From IMG/VR virus record IMGVR_UViG_3300029286_000020, positions 1-64,000 of that record: a stretch of DNA of 64,000 nucleotides, one strand, 5' to 3'. Positions 15,413-24,736 of this stretch are shown here, one piece after another; position 1 is the stretch's first letter; each line of letters opens with the position of its first letter. The stretch is from a virus. The notes below the pieces were generated by a model. The model saw only the letters and a list, made by a program, of their open reading frames with translations, ran no database searches and was not told the origin of the DNA. Position numbers and translations under genes: made by a program.

Positions 15413-17590
15413 CTAGACGGCGGAAGGACCAGTGTAGAGGACGGAGGTTACAACGAAGGAGTCCTTGGTCACGACCTCGCTGTCGAGGATGATGAGGTTG
15501 CCGAAGGAATCCAGCTTCGTCGTGAGGGGGATGACCGGGCTGTCCGCTGTCAGGTACCCGACGATGGTCGGGTTCACGAAGGCCACTCCTGCAACCGTCA
15601 GCGCGCCATCAGTGATCTCGGAACGGTACAGCGAACTACCGAACAGTCGATTCTTGAGCAGGTTGTCCAGCACCGACTCAACTGCAAGCCGAGCCACTTG
15701 CTCGCTGAAGCCGGGGCGGACGCCGATCTGGACATCGAGGATGGCGTAGATCAGGGACCGCTCTCCCGAGACAACCTGCACCGTCTGCGTCACTGCTTTT
15801 CGGGCATCGAGGTAGGTCTGCAGGCTCAGTTTGAGACCGAGGCTGGGGGCGACGTAGAAGCCGCTCGCGTCCCGAGTGAGGATCGGGACCGTGACGAGGT
15901 TCGCGGAGCAGTTCGCGGACAGGATCGCATCCACGTGGGCTTCGATCTCGTCGAGCGTACCGTTGATGGTACCGACACCAATCCCACCGGGCTCGAAGGG
16001 GAACACCGCTGCCGTGATGGCTGGCGAGACGACCGTGTCGATGTTGATGACCGCCGCATCGGATGCGACGACTGCGTTGGTCTGTGCCAGCAGGATGGAG
16101 TCGGGAGTCGTTGGGGCGAGGCCGACTGCAAGCAGGTCGTCTTGCACGTCTCCGCAGGACACCACGGACGAGTCGATCTGCGACTGCATCGTCACGAGGT
16201 CGATGTTGATGTTCGTGAAGAGCCCTTGCAAAGCTGTTTTGGTCGCCGATGTGAGTTGGTCTGTTGCGGCAACCGGGATGGGCCCGAGCGTGACCAGCCC
16301 GTCGTTGCAACGGCTGCTCGCAAGGACCGCGCGATTGCTGGCGGAGTTCAGAGTCGAGATCGTGGTGGTGATGGTTCCCGTTGCACCCGTGTTGAGGACA
16401 CCGATGTCCGCGATGCCCGTCGTGATCGTGAGATTCGCAGCCGTGATGGTCGCTGTGTCCACGCCCAGCGCCAGCAGCTGTGCGTCCACCGTGGTCGCCA
16501 CTGGAGCCACGATGTTGCGGACGTCCTGCAGGAGGCTCTGGAGTTCAAGGTCGCTATCGGCGGAGCGGGTCGAGTACGCCTGTGACGCAGCCACACGCCC
16601 GAAGAGAGGGTCAGCAAACGCCGAGGAGAGGGCCACGTAGTCGCTGCGGGTCACCGCGACTTGGCGGCTCTTGTAGACCTGCCCCGCGAGGTACTTCGCT
16701 CGTTCAAGCGACTCTGGATTGTCTCCACCGACCGCACCTTCAGGGTTCGTGATGGACAAGGCGATGGTCTGAAAACTGACGACGAGCGGCTTGGCAACCT
16801 TCGTGATGGTGTTCGCAGTCACCTGCCCAGCAAGCCCTGTGGCGGCGATGTAGGTGACAGCGATCGTGGAGTTCGGCCCGGGAATATCGGTCTGCGCGAC
16901 CGTGCCGTCCCCGAAGCGAACCGTCGTCGGGTCGTCGCTGTAGCCGACCTCAAAGAACTGCCCACCTGTGACGGGGAGGAAGTCAGCCTCCGCGTAGGGG
17001 GCACCGTTGACGAGAACAGACACAGACCCCTGCACCACGTTCTTCCCTGACGGGACGTTGCGGAGGTTGAAGACTTGGCTTGCAGTACCGTCGCCAACGA
17101 ACGACTCAGAGAGGCTCTCCCCTTCGTAGATCGGGATAGTCTGCGGGGAGTTCTGCCGAGGGGCGAACGTCACAGCCTCTGCGGTCTCGAAGATCAGGTT
17201 GTTGGGGCCCAGAAACTGGAAGCCAACTGGGATCGTGACTGTGAAGTTGACAGGGTTCGATATGCTGACGACGACGTCGGTAGATGAGCTGACGGCGCCT
17301 CCCATCTTGTAGCCGAGCTGCCTTGTGAGGCGCGACACAGCCTTCCGAGTCTGCGCCGTGTCGAGGTACGAGTCGGAGGCACGGCGGTCGAGATAGAACG
17401 CAAGGGAGTCGAGGCCATACGCCGAGATGTCCAACAGCATGATGGCGAGGCTGGAGAGGGCAAAGTCGTTGAACTCAGCAGCAAACTTCGTCTGAAGCTC
17501 AGAGCGCAGGTCATCGAAGATCGTCGGGAAGTCGAGCCCGACGTACTGAACTTTGTTGAGAGCGGCGACCGCTGTTGTCGAGTTCGCCAT
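15413..17590 (-). CDS. Baseplate wedge protein, gpJ/T4 gp6-like
   Basis: 725 residues. The N-terminus (GLDFPTIFDDLRSELQTKFA, then LLDISAYGLDSLAFYLDRRA and QLGYKMGGAVSSST) is characteristic of the gpJ/gp6 baseplate wedge family. The central beta domain (FRFGDG-type segment VRFGDGTVAQTDIPGP) and the C-terminal region (YRSEITDGALTVAGVAFVNP) also fit. An inserted region around residues 350-580 of alternating helices and Thr/Ala-rich strands makes it longer than a minimal gpJ. The wedge forms the baseplate periphery that triggers sheath contraction. It lies directly after the gp25-like gene, the canonical order. Confidence 0.88.
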   Translation of the reverse strand: MANSTTAVAALNKVQYVGLDFPTIFDDLRSELQTKFAAEFNDFALSSLAIMLLDISAYGLDSLAFYLDRRASDSYLDTAQTRKAVSRLTRQLGYKMGGAVSSSTDVVVSISNPVNFTVTIPVGFQFLGPNNLIFETAEAVTFAPRQNSPQTIPIYEGESLSESFVGDGTASQVFNLRNVPSGKNVVQGSVSVLVNGAPYAEADFLPVTGGQFFEVGYSDDPTTVRFGDGTVAQTDIPGPNSTIAVTYIAATGLAGQVTANTITKVAKPLVVSFQTIALSITNPEGAVGGDNPESLERAKYLAGQVYKSRQVAVTRSDYVALSSAFADPLFGRVAASQAYSTRSADSDLELQSLLQDVRNIVAPVATTVDAQLLALGVDTATITAANLTITTGIADIGVLNTGATGTITTTISTLNSASNRAVLASSRCNDGLVTLGPIPVAATDQLTSATKTALQGLFTNINIDLVTMQSQIDSSVVSCGDVQDDLLAVGLAPTTPDSILLAQTNAVVASDAAVINIDTVVSPAITAAVFPFEPGGIGVGTINGTLDEIEAHVDAILSANCSANLVTVPILTRDASGFYVAPSLGLKLSLQTYLDARKAVTQTVQVVSGERSLIYAILDVQIGVRPGFSEQVARLAVESVLDNLLKNRLFGSSLYRSEITDGALTVAGVAFVNPTIVGYLTADSPVIPLTTKLDSFGNLIILDSEVVTKDSFVVTSVLYTGPSAV

Positions 17591-17623
17591 ACGAGAACCT
17601 GCTTCCTAGAGGATCGGACCGTT

Positions 17624-18007
17624 CTACGGGGCGGCGGTTGGAATGGCGACTGGGAAAGCGCCAGTAGTCCCTGTGGCGACCACTGTGTACTCGATCAGAA
17701 CGGTCACAAATGCTTCGTCGCGGGTGAATGAGATGTTGTCGAGCCGAGCCCGAGGCTCCCAGCGCGCAAGTGTCGAGGAGATTTCCGACCGGAGAATTTG
17801 CGTCAGAATGTCATCGTTGTTCTCGAAGACGTACTGCTGCATGTCGCACCCGAATTGAGGGCGCATCGGACGCTCGCCTCGCTGAGTCTGCAGGATCTGC
17901 TGCAGAGACATCCGGACGAGGTCGTCATCGAAGGTGGCAGCAGGAAGACTCTGGGAGCCCTTCTGGAAGGGGAAAGCCACTCCTCTGTAGAACGCCATCA
18001 GGGCCAT
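17624..18007 (-). CDS. Baseplate wedge protein, T4 gp25/gpW-like
   Basis: 127 residues. LQQILQTQRGERPMRPQFGC is the conserved gp25 signature (iLlT-x-GERpMrPefG), followed by a helix, strand and a C-terminal beta hairpin as in the family. gp25 nucleates the wedge and first sheath ring. The first ATG (18007) has AGGAGG eight bases upstream and lies inside a CATATG palindrome; a second ATG three codons later is possible. It precedes the gpJ-like gene, the standard order in contractile systems. Confidence 0.92.
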   Translation of the reverse strand: MALMAFYRGVAFPFQKGSQSLPAATFDDDLVRMSLQQILQTQRGERPMRPQFGCDMQQYVFENNDDILTQILRSEISSTLARWEPRARLDNISFTRDEAFVTVLIEYTVVATGTTGAFPVAIPTAAP

Positions 18008-18015
18008 ATGGTCCG
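18002..18015. repeat. Dispersed palindrome GGGCCATATGGTCC at the gp25-like start
   Basis: Family member sitting between the ribosome site and the first codons of the gp25-like gene, so the ATG of that gene is part of the palindrome. A bound protein or a hairpin here would cover the translation start. Confidence 0.75.
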
Positions 18016-18052
18016 CCTCCTTGGGTACTGCATCCTAGACGTATCTGCTCGT

Positions 18053-18538
18053 TCACACCACCGGCCCGATGATGGGCGGGCCAGATGGCTGTGGAAACGT
18101 GACGAGCGTGCTCAAGGTGGCAGTGTGGAGCGCAGTGGCAACGGCTGTCGCGTAGACCTCGGCGGGATTCGGCACGACCAAGAGAGCCGTCAGGATGGGC
18201 AGCATGGCGGGGGCGAGGACAGGGGGAGCTGCCACACCGGGGAGTGGGACGCCTGCGAAGATGGCGCCGGTCCAATAGAGGGTGATCATCGAGACGAAGC
18301 CTGCAGCGACCACCGGAGGAGCCCCGGGCAGCACCGCAAAAGCCGACCCGAGGGCCACGTCCATCGTGACCACACCGGGGCCCGGAGTCACCAGCGGGAA
18401 ACCAAGGGAAGAGGCGGCGGCAGCATACTCGCGGTAGGCCGACGCGACCCGACTGGCTGCGGTGAACGCATCCGGAGGCTTGTCCGTGGTCGACAGCTTG
18501 AGCAGGGCGTTGAAAAGAACCGAAGGGTCAAGAGGCAC
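18053..18538 (-). CDS. Hydrophobic baseplate-region protein
   Basis: 161 residues with a GTG start one base after the upstream stop. The first ~45 residues are helical (LFNALLKLSTTDKPPDAFTA), the rest is rich in Val/Ala/Pro/Gly with hydrophobic stretches (GFVSMITLYWTGAIFAGVPL). It lies between the spike-like and gp25-like genes, a slot often taken by a small baseplate assembly or tail-tip protein. No family recognised, membrane insertion not clearly predicted. Confidence 0.62.
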   Translation of the reverse strand: MPLDPSVLFNALLKLSTTDKPPDAFTAASRVASAYREYAAAASSLGFPLVTPGPGVVTMDVALGSAFAVLPGAPPVVAAGFVSMITLYWTGAIFAGVPLPGVAAPPVLAPAMLPILTALLVVPNPAEVYATAVATALHTATLSTLVTFPQPSGPPIIGPVV

Positions 18539-18541
18539 AGT

Positions 18542-19417
18542 TCACTTGACCTTCACGACTGTCGACAGCAACGCCGGGGTTGCAGGAGCGACTGGAGGGC
18601 TGGAGGGCCCAACGCCGGTCGCGTGGGTGTGCGTGTTGAGCCACGTCAAAAGCTGCTGCCCGAGCACTGCGGGTTCTGTCGGAAGGTTCCCAAGGTTCAC
18701 GGCGGCGGCTTTGGCGGAAAACTCAGATGCCCCGTCGATCACGACTTTCTGGGTGGTCTTGATGGTCACCCCGCCTGCGTCGATGGTGATCGTGTTCGAG
18801 TTGTCCTTGTCCGTGATGGTGATCTTCTTCCCCACCGTGTCGATGACGACCGACGACTCATTCGCTGCCTGCAGCTTGACCGCGCCGTCCTTGGTGAACT
18901 GGAGGAAGGCGTTGTCTCCGTCCCGAGCTGCGCTGTCATTCCCAACAGGTTGCGCCGTTGGCTTTCGCCACGTCAGCGTCACGTCCTCGGAACCGCTCTC
19001 GTCGTTGAGGACGAAGGAGTGGCCCATGCGGGTCACGAAGCCTCGACGGGTGGGAACCGAGCCGTCCGCCGCCGGGTAGCCAAGCTCAGGTGGCAGCTTT
19101 CCCTGCGCAGAGAAGCCGCCGAAGTAGATGGGTCGGCCTGTCAACCGACCGCGTGGATAGGCAATCCACACGACGTCTCCAACCTCCGGGGGCCAGAACC
19201 AACCTCGATCGGGCCCGCCACCTGCGAACGCCGGGTACGCCCAGATGTCCGGAGGGTTGTCGTTACCGACCTCCTCACACAAGACTTGAATGCGCCCCTG
19301 CTTCGTGGGGTCGGTTACCGACGTAACGCGCGCCAAGTAGGTGCCGTAGAACACCAAATGTGGTTCAAGGCCGTAGTTCTGCAGCCACTCGTAGAAGCTC
19401 TCGAAGCTCAGGCTCAT
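18542..19417 (-). CDS. Baseplate spike protein, gpV/gp5-like
   Basis: 291 residues, ATGA overlap with the hub gene. An N-terminal OB-fold-like domain (GTYLARVTSVTDPTKQGRIQ, VGDVVWIAYPRGRLTGRPIY) is followed by short polar beta repeats around residues 190-240 (SSVVIDTVGKKITITDKDN, TITIDAGGVTIKTTQKVVID) typical of the triangular beta-helix of gp5/gpV spikes. The C-terminus has NTHTHATGVGPSSPP, a His-rich turn as in spike or PAAR-contact regions. The spike pierces the outer envelope. The position next to the hub gene agrees. Confidence 0.88.
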   Translation of the reverse strand: MSLSFESFYEWLQNYGLEPHLVFYGTYLARVTSVTDPTKQGRIQVLCEEVGNDNPPDIWAYPAFAGGGPDRGWFWPPEVGDVVWIAYPRGRLTGRPIYFGGFSAQGKLPPELGYPAADGSVPTRRGFVTRMGHSFVLNDESGSEDVTLTWRKPTAQPVGNDSAARDGDNAFLQFTKDGAVKLQAANESSVVIDTVGKKITITDKDNSNTITIDAGGVTIKTTQKVVIDGASEFSAKAAAVNLGNLPTEPAVLGQQLLTWLNTHTHATGVGPSSPPVAPATPALLSTVVKVK

Positions 19418-20856
19418 TCAACACCGCTCTCGACGACAGCCTCTACCACAACAACGTCCGCCAGCCGCAGCTGAGATTCTGTTCCAGTCGCGTTCGGAAC
19501 AGGTTGATTTTCGTTTTTCCCTCGTGGAGAGATCTTGTTGAGGATCGCTTGCACCATCAGCTGGCTGTTCTGGATGAGCGTGAGCGACGTGGTGAACCCA
19601 GACGCTGACATCGAGTGCTTCAGTGCGTGACAAACATAGAAGCCGTCGATGCGCTTGCTGACTCCTCTCACGTCGTACATGTTGCCGGGGATGGCATCTG
19701 GAAGCCCGAGCGTTTCGATGTCGAGCTGCAGGCCGACCGAATTCCCAAGCGAAGTCATTCCAGCAAGCTGTTCAAGGGCGAGCTTCTCCGTCGGGGAGTC
19801 GTCATCTTGCGTGGGAGCCACGACCGTCGAGATCTTGTTTGACGTAGTGTCGACGCCTGTCTGAGCGTCTTCTCCGCCAGATACCGTAGCGTCTTTGGGG
19901 GTTGCAGCGGTCTCGACAGACTCCTGAGTAGTCTGGTTGATCTTCTTCATCTGAAGGGTCTTGGCCCATCCAGACAGGAAGATTGCTGACAAGCCCTCAC
20001 CGACGGAGATGGAGAGAATCGGGTAGATCGCCCGATTCGCGATTGAAGACCCGATTTCTCCGCCGAAGTCGTAGAGAGTGAGAAGCGCCAAGGGGGCCTG
20101 CAGCATCATCTCAACCTGAGAAATGAGTCTCAGTTTTCGGAAGCCGTCTTTCCCATCGAAGGTGTTGACCCAACAACCCGAAGCACGCGCCAGCTGCGAG
20201 ATGACGTGTAGGTAGGATTTTCCAGCGTTGACCAGTGCAACTTCCTCTTTCAGCGCACTCAAAGCAGCAGCGTCGAGAATCCAGTCCCCGGTGTTGGTTT
20301 GGACTTCGCCTCCCATCTTATTGACGAGGCTGATGATGTGTTCCTGCCGGGTCTTCTTCTCCACTACACCCGTCGCACCTGTGGCACCGAGGTAGTAGCC
20401 TGCAGTGCCGACACCCTTCAGAGTGATGGTCACGTCAGTCCCGAAGTTCGCTTCGGGCGGCTGAAGAATTCCTTGGAACGGCGGCGTCGATGTCACCCCT
20501 TCCGATCCTGTGGAGTAGCCGAGGGTCACTTCGATTGCACTGAGCGGGTATTCAAGCAGCGTCGAGTCGAGGATCTTCCGCGCGTCTTCCAGAGTTGGCG
20601 TCAGGACAACATCGATGGTCGGCACTCCTCCCAAGTCCATCGAGACAGTCACCGATGACAGGTAGGAAAGAGTGCTGGCGAACAGCGGGTCGCCATCCTT
20701 CTCGCCTCCCGTCGTTCCCGTGAGTGCGACGGGCAACAAGGACTGTGGGTTCGATTGGTTGCTGTTGACCGATAAGGAGAATCGCTGCTCGGTGGTCTGC
20801 CCCGGGTTCTTGAGGATCGCCGCCTGCATGAAGGGGCTGGAGAAGTCAGTCTTCAT
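19414..20856 (-). CDS. Baseplate hub protein, gpD/gp27-like
   Basis: 480 residues with AGGAGG five bases upstream of the ATG. The central part (SAIEVTLGYSTGSEGVTSTP, FQGILQPPEANFGTDVTITL, KGVGTAGYYLG, and RQEHIISLVNKMGGEVQTNT) follows the tube-like domain pattern of hub proteins of the gpD/gp27 family. The late segment IPGNMYDVRGVSKRIDGFYV (then HALKHSMSASGFTTSLTLIQ) is the closing hub domain. It is longer than a minimal hub because of a disordered Thr/Asp-rich insert around residues 320-365. The hub joins tube and spike; the neighbouring genes are gp53-like and spike-like. Confidence 0.85.
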   Translation of the reverse strand: MKTDFSSPFMQAAILKNPGQTTEQRFSLSVNSNQSNPQSLLPVALTGTTGGEKDGDPLFASTLSYLSSVTVSMDLGGVPTIDVVLTPTLEDARKILDSTLLEYPLSAIEVTLGYSTGSEGVTSTPPFQGILQPPEANFGTDVTITLKGVGTAGYYLGATGATGVVEKKTRQEHIISLVNKMGGEVQTNTGDWILDAAALSALKEEVALVNAGKSYLHVISQLARASGCWVNTFDGKDGFRKLRLISQVEMMLQAPLALLTLYDFGGEIGSSIANRAIYPILSISVGEGLSAIFLSGWAKTLQMKKINQTTQESVETAATPKDATVSGGEDAQTGVDTTSNKISTVVAPTQDDDSPTEKLALEQLAGMTSLGNSVGLQLDIETLGLPDAIPGNMYDVRGVSKRIDGFYVCHALKHSMSASGFTTSLTLIQNSQLMVQAILNKISPRGKNENQPVPNATGTESQLRLADVVVVEAVVESGVE

Positions 20857-20865
20857 TGCGCCCTC

Positions 20866-21183
20866 CTACTGCTTGGTCTTCTTGGCGAACAGGGTGCTGG
20901 CAACGTAGGTTGGCGACGGAATCCGGATGGTGGCCCCTACCTGTAGGTCGGTTGGCAGAAGGTAGAGGTCGTTGGCGAGCGCGATGACCCACCAGAGATT
21001 CGGGTCGCCGTAGTAGCTGAACGCGAGATTGTCGATGCGATCCGTGATGTTGACGGTGATGTAGAAGTCGGACGGCTGGAGAGGAACCTCAGGCAGGTTA
21101 TCCAGTTCCCAGAAGGTCACTCCCCGCACCGTGAGCAGGTTCTTGAAGCGCAGTCGGCTTTGGCGAGAGACGACGACAGACAT
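20866..21183 (-). CDS. Baseplate wedge gp53/LysM-like protein
   Basis: 105 residues with GAGGT upstream of the ATG. The segment ITDRIDNLAFSYYGDPNLWW (then VIALANDLYLLPTDLQVGAT and IRIPSP) matches the gp53-like/LysM-like small tail protein found between tape measure and hub genes. In T4, gp53 clamps the wedges; in P2 and Mu the equivalent slot holds tail protein X. The C-terminal tail is basic (FAKKTKQ). Confidence 0.88.
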   Translation of the reverse strand: MSVVVSRQSRLRFKNLLTVRGVTFWELDNLPEVPLQPSDFYITVNITDRIDNLAFSYYGDPNLWWVIALANDLYLLPTDLQVGATIRIPSPTYVASTLFAKKTKQ

Positions 21184-21186
21184 TGT

Positions 21187-24100
21187 CTACCTCAACGCCG
21201 GGGAGAGGCGGGCAGGAGGGGAAACGCGCCCAGCATTTGCCGCAGGAGATGGGCCTCTGGACCGAGCCCGATCAGGAGAGGCTCGATCTTCTTGCAGCAC
21301 CTTCGCGATGAGTTCAAGCACAGCCGTCTGGCGCTCGTCCCGGGCGCGCTGCTCCTCAGCCCACTTCGGGTTCTCGACCGCAGCGACAAGCGCCGCCGAG
21401 TTTTCCTTGTTCGTGGTCTGAAGCATCGACCACTCGGAGTTGCCTGCTCCGTTGCCGCTCAACACCCCAGAACCAGAAGGAGTCAGGTCTGGAACAGATG
21501 TCCGGGCCCTGAAAGCGGCAAAGTTTTTTCGCCCTTGTGCAATTTCAGCCGCAGTGGCCCCTGATACCTTCTCAGGACCGTTCATCTCCAGCTGCCGAGC
21601 GCCGAGGCCCTGCACCTTGCTGGCGTCAAGACCTCGGTAAGCCTTGATGGCGAGAGGAGTCGAGGTCGTTCTCTCCATCTTGGGGTCTGAGAGGGCGGCA
21701 GCGACGTCGCTCTTCTTGGTGCTCTGGAGCCACTCACCAGCCTTCTTGATGTTAGCGATCGTGGCAGAGTCAATGCCAAAGAACTTCGCCAAGCCGGGGG
21801 ACTCAGAGATGGTCTTTCCGAGGCCGATGAGCAGGTCGCCGATGGTCTGGATGATGCTGGTCAATGGTGCAGAGATAAGGGTGGCCAGCTTGTTCGAGTA
21901 CTCGCGAACGAAGTTGAACACGACGGCGAAGGCATTGTGGACGACGTCGAACCCAGCCATGAAGAAGTTGGCGATGTGGGCGCCGATGTTCTCAAAGAAC
22001 GTCAAGGTGTTCTGACCGATGTACGACAAAAAGTTCCCGATGTGATCGCCATACCATTCGACCGTCGTGAAGATGTTGTTCCACATCCGGTCCCACGTCT
22101 GCGTGAAGGTGTCGCCCTCCTGTTGGGCCATTGCGAACATGCCTGCAAAGAAGGCCACGAACGCAGCGATGACGATGGCACTCGCTGCTGTGATCGCTCC
22201 TGCGATGCCTTGGATAATACCAGTGAAACCTCTCCACAGCTGAGAGGCCAACCACTTCAAGGCGGGCCACACAGCCTTTTTCCACATCCATGGTCCAAGC
22301 AGCTTCAGCACCGTGACAGCAAGGGTCGCGAATGCAGACACGAGGGCAGCAGTGATCGGACCGAGAAAGGTCACAGCGAGGATTGAGCCTGCAATCAGGA
22401 GCGGAAGGGACTCGCCAAACCACGCCTTCACCTTCTCCTCGAAAGTCTTGTTGGGGTCATCCCATATCTCGCCCATCCTAGCCCACCACCCAACCAAGTA
22501 GTCCCCAAGCGTCTCCAGCGCGTAGTCAAACGCCTTCCGCATGGTGTCCCCGATGGCTGCGCCAATGACCGCACCGTCGCTCGCGGTCTTCGGGTCAACG
22601 AAGTCTCCCATCAGCCCATCGAAGAACCCGCTCGCGACCTCCTTGACGAACTTGAAGGCTTTGTCGAAGGCATCCTTGAAGACGTCAATCAAGCCATTCA
22701 GGATTGCGTCAGTCTCCTTGTTTCCGGTGAGCTGCCCTACGTCGCCGAGCCCGCCTGAGAGAACTTTGCGCGCGAACTTCGAGACAAACTTGATCGCCTT
22801 CGACGCGTAGACCGGCAGTGTCGTGGTCATGAACTTGATGATCTGTGCGCCGGTTTTCTGGAGTGCTGCGTGAGCTACGGCCTCCACGATCTCCCCAGAA
22901 GACGCTCCCAGCTTCTTCAGACCCGGGCGTAGCTTCTTGTCGAGGTCGACGAAGTTCGACGCGAACATCGCAGCGATGCCACCGAACACACCCAACAAAG
23001 CCCCAAACGGGCTCGTGAGGTTGATGCCTGCAGCACGGAGCTTCGCCAGAGGGCCCGTCAGTGCCTCCGCTGCGCTGCCAAGCGCAATCATCGGCCCTTG
23101 GATATTTGCTGGGAACAACGCTGTGGCCCCGAACTTCTGCACGTCCGCAAGTTTGCCGAGGACCATCCCAAGCGGACCGCCATCCTTTGCGACGTCCTCC
23201 ATCTTGGTCGCGAACCAGTTGAACGAAGACTGTGTTTCTTTGAGGAAAGAATTTGTCGACTGAGTCGCGAGGCCTCGGAAGCGCTGCAGGAAGCCTTGCT
23301 GCTGACGCTCGAACATCTCAGCAGCCGTCAGGCCAGTCGTGAATCCGTCCTTCGCGAGCTTCCCTGTGGCCTTCGCAGATGCAGCCACCATCTTGCCGAC
23401 ATCCACAGTGGTCAGGGCCAGACGTCCTTCAGCGGACTGCAACATATTGACGATGTCGTTGCCTGACTCTCCGAAGGCTTTGGATGCATGCGCGCGGAAG
23501 AATTCGACAGCAGCTTTGGCGTCTTCCGCTCCGAGCTTGTCCACCGCCCCCGCGAACTTCTTCAGGAAGACGTCAGGGCTCTCACTCATCGAGGCGAACG
23601 CGTCGTCGATTCCGGTGCCCGCCTTGGCGAACGCCAAAGTGCTCTCGTGCAAGGCGCTGGTCGCACCAGCGGCGAGGTCTTTGAAGCCTTGCTTGCCGTC
23701 CGTCAGAGCAGTTGCGAGACCCGTGGCAACTGCCATCGCCTTCTCGTCGTTCCCGGTGACGCTGTAGAACGCGTCTGCTGTGGCGACAATTCCCTTGCCG
23801 AATTCAGCGATCTGCTCAGGCGTGTCGCCCAACATCTTGCGCTTGCTCAGGATCGACGTGATGTCATCGAGCTTCCCGAGGCTTGCTGTGACGTCGCCTG
23901 ACTTCGTCCCGAACGCAGTGAGCATGTCCGTGATCTGCGAGACATCCTTGGGGGAGATCTTCTTCCCCATCTGAAGCAACGAGTAGGAAAACTTGTCGCT
24001 GGAGACGCCAGCGACTTCGGCCAGCTTCGCCAAAGTCGCAGCGCTGTCGATCCCCATGTCCTTCAGGATGTCAGCGGCTTTCACGTCGCCAAGAACAGCG

Positions 24101-24486
24101 TCAAAGCCGTAGATCGCCTTCCCGGCTTGGTCCGCCCCGATGTTCATCGAGTAGGCCATCCCGGAGGCCTCCTTCTTGAACTTCGTCAGCTCCTTCCCGG
24201 TGTAGCCCATCGTCGCGCCGAGCTTCCGAGTCTCCTTGTCGAAGGCGGTGAACGTCGACTCGATCGAGGATGTCAGCTCCATGCTGCCCGTCGAGAGCGT
24301 CTTGAACTTGTCCCCCAGCTCCCCGAGCCGGTCGAAGCTCAGGGCCGACAGCATGGTCTGGAGCCGCTGGAGCCCCAGCATCTCCTTTCCAAGCGTGCGA
24401 AAGTCCCGACTCAGCCCGTTGATGGCCTTGCCGAGCCCAAGGTCGTTTCCTCGGAAGCTGAAACCAAGACCGAAATTGAGGGCCAT
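21187..24486 (-). CDS. Tape measure protein
   Basis: 1099 residues, ATG with GGAG six bases upstream. A helical Gly-rich start (ALNFGLGFSFRGNDLGLGKA) leads into long helical regions typical of tape measures, with TP901-type segments near residues 100-220 (GYTGKELTKFKKEASGMAYS). Around residues 690-790 lie several strong membrane-type helices (e.g. GSILAVTFLGPITAALVSAF), expected to enter the cytoplasmic membrane during DNA injection. The C-terminus is charged and Gln/Glu-rich. It follows the frameshifted chaperone pair, the invariant gene order in long-tailed phages, and its length sets tail length. Confidence 0.95.
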   Translation of the reverse strand: MALNFGLGFSFRGNDLGLGKAINGLSRDFRTLGKEMLGLQRLQTMLSALSFDRLGELGDKFKTLSTGSMELTSSIESTFTAFDKETRKLGATMGYTGKELTKFKKEASGMAYSMNIGADQAGKAIYGFDAVLGDVKAADILKDMGIDSAATLAKLAEVAGVSSDKFSYSLLQMGKKISPKDVSQITDMLTAFGTKSGDVTASLGKLDDITSILSKRKMLGDTPEQIAEFGKGIVATADAFYSVTGNDEKAMAVATGLATALTDGKQGFKDLAAGATSALHESTLAFAKAGTGIDDAFASMSESPDVFLKKFAGAVDKLGAEDAKAAVEFFRAHASKAFGESGNDIVNMLQSAEGRLALTTVDVGKMVAASAKATGKLAKDGFTTGLTAAEMFERQQQGFLQRFRGLATQSTNSFLKETQSSFNWFATKMEDVAKDGGPLGMVLGKLADVQKFGATALFPANIQGPMIALGSAAEALTGPLAKLRAAGINLTSPFGALLGVFGGIAAMFASNFVDLDKKLRPGLKKLGASSGEIVEAVAHAALQKTGAQIIKFMTTTLPVYASKAIKFVSKFARKVLSGGLGDVGQLTGNKETDAILNGLIDVFKDAFDKAFKFVKEVASGFFDGLMGDFVDPKTASDGAVIGAAIGDTMRKAFDYALETLGDYLVGWWARMGEIWDDPNKTFEEKVKAWFGESLPLLIAGSILAVTFLGPITAALVSAFATLAVTVLKLLGPWMWKKAVWPALKWLASQLWRGFTGIIQGIAGAITAASAIVIAAFVAFFAGMFAMAQQEGDTFTQTWDRMWNNIFTTVEWYGDHIGNFLSYIGQNTLTFFENIGAHIANFFMAGFDVVHNAFAVVFNFVREYSNKLATLISAPLTSIIQTIGDLLIGLGKTISESPGLAKFFGIDSATIANIKKAGEWLQSTKKSDVAAALSDPKMERTTSTPLAIKAYRGLDASKVQGLGARQLEMNGPEKVSGATAAEIAQGRKNFAAFRARTSVPDLTPSGSGVLSGNGAGNSEWSMLQTTNKENSAALVAAVENPKWAEEQRARDERQTAVLELIAKVLQEDRASPDRARSRGPSPAANAGRVSPPARLSPALR

Positions 24487-24535
24487 CGACTCTCCAACAG
24501 ATGGGGCACCGACGATTTTGTAGCACGACGACCTG

Positions 24536-24736
24536 TCAGCGTCTCATTCGAGCGCGGGACTGAGAGTCCGCCTGCCGTTGCTTCTCCTCGCGCTTCTGCT
24601 CCAATTCGACCTTCTTTTGAATCAGCCGATGCCGCCGGGTCGTCGGCATCCCCATCGCTGACTCGTAGGAGGTGTGCCACACCTCCATCAGGTAGAAGAT
24701 TTCGTCTTCGAGTCCTTCTGGACTCGACCCGGGAAG
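24536..24736 (-). CDS. -1 frameshift extension of the tail assembly chaperone
   Basis: This 66-codon frame lacks a convincing own start and ribosome site and overlaps the end of the 268-residue chaperone frame. A -1 slip at TTTTTTC (24742-24736) joins it after codon 253, giving a 319-residue fusion. The extension is helical and basic (LIQKKVELEQKREEKQRQAD), as in the T domain of lambda gpGT that binds the tape measure. It ends 49 bases before the tape measure start. Whether it is also made separately is not shown. Confidence 0.82.
   Translation of the reverse strand, partial: LPGSSPEGLEDEIFYLMEVWHTSYESAMGMPTTRRHRLIQKKVELEQKREEKQRQADSQSRARMRR

Noticed and set aside
17798-19474. Plus-strand open frame of 558 codons
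   Set aside because: It is antisense to the gp25-like and spike-like genes; rich in Arg/Gly/His as expected for the complement of GC-rich coding DNA.
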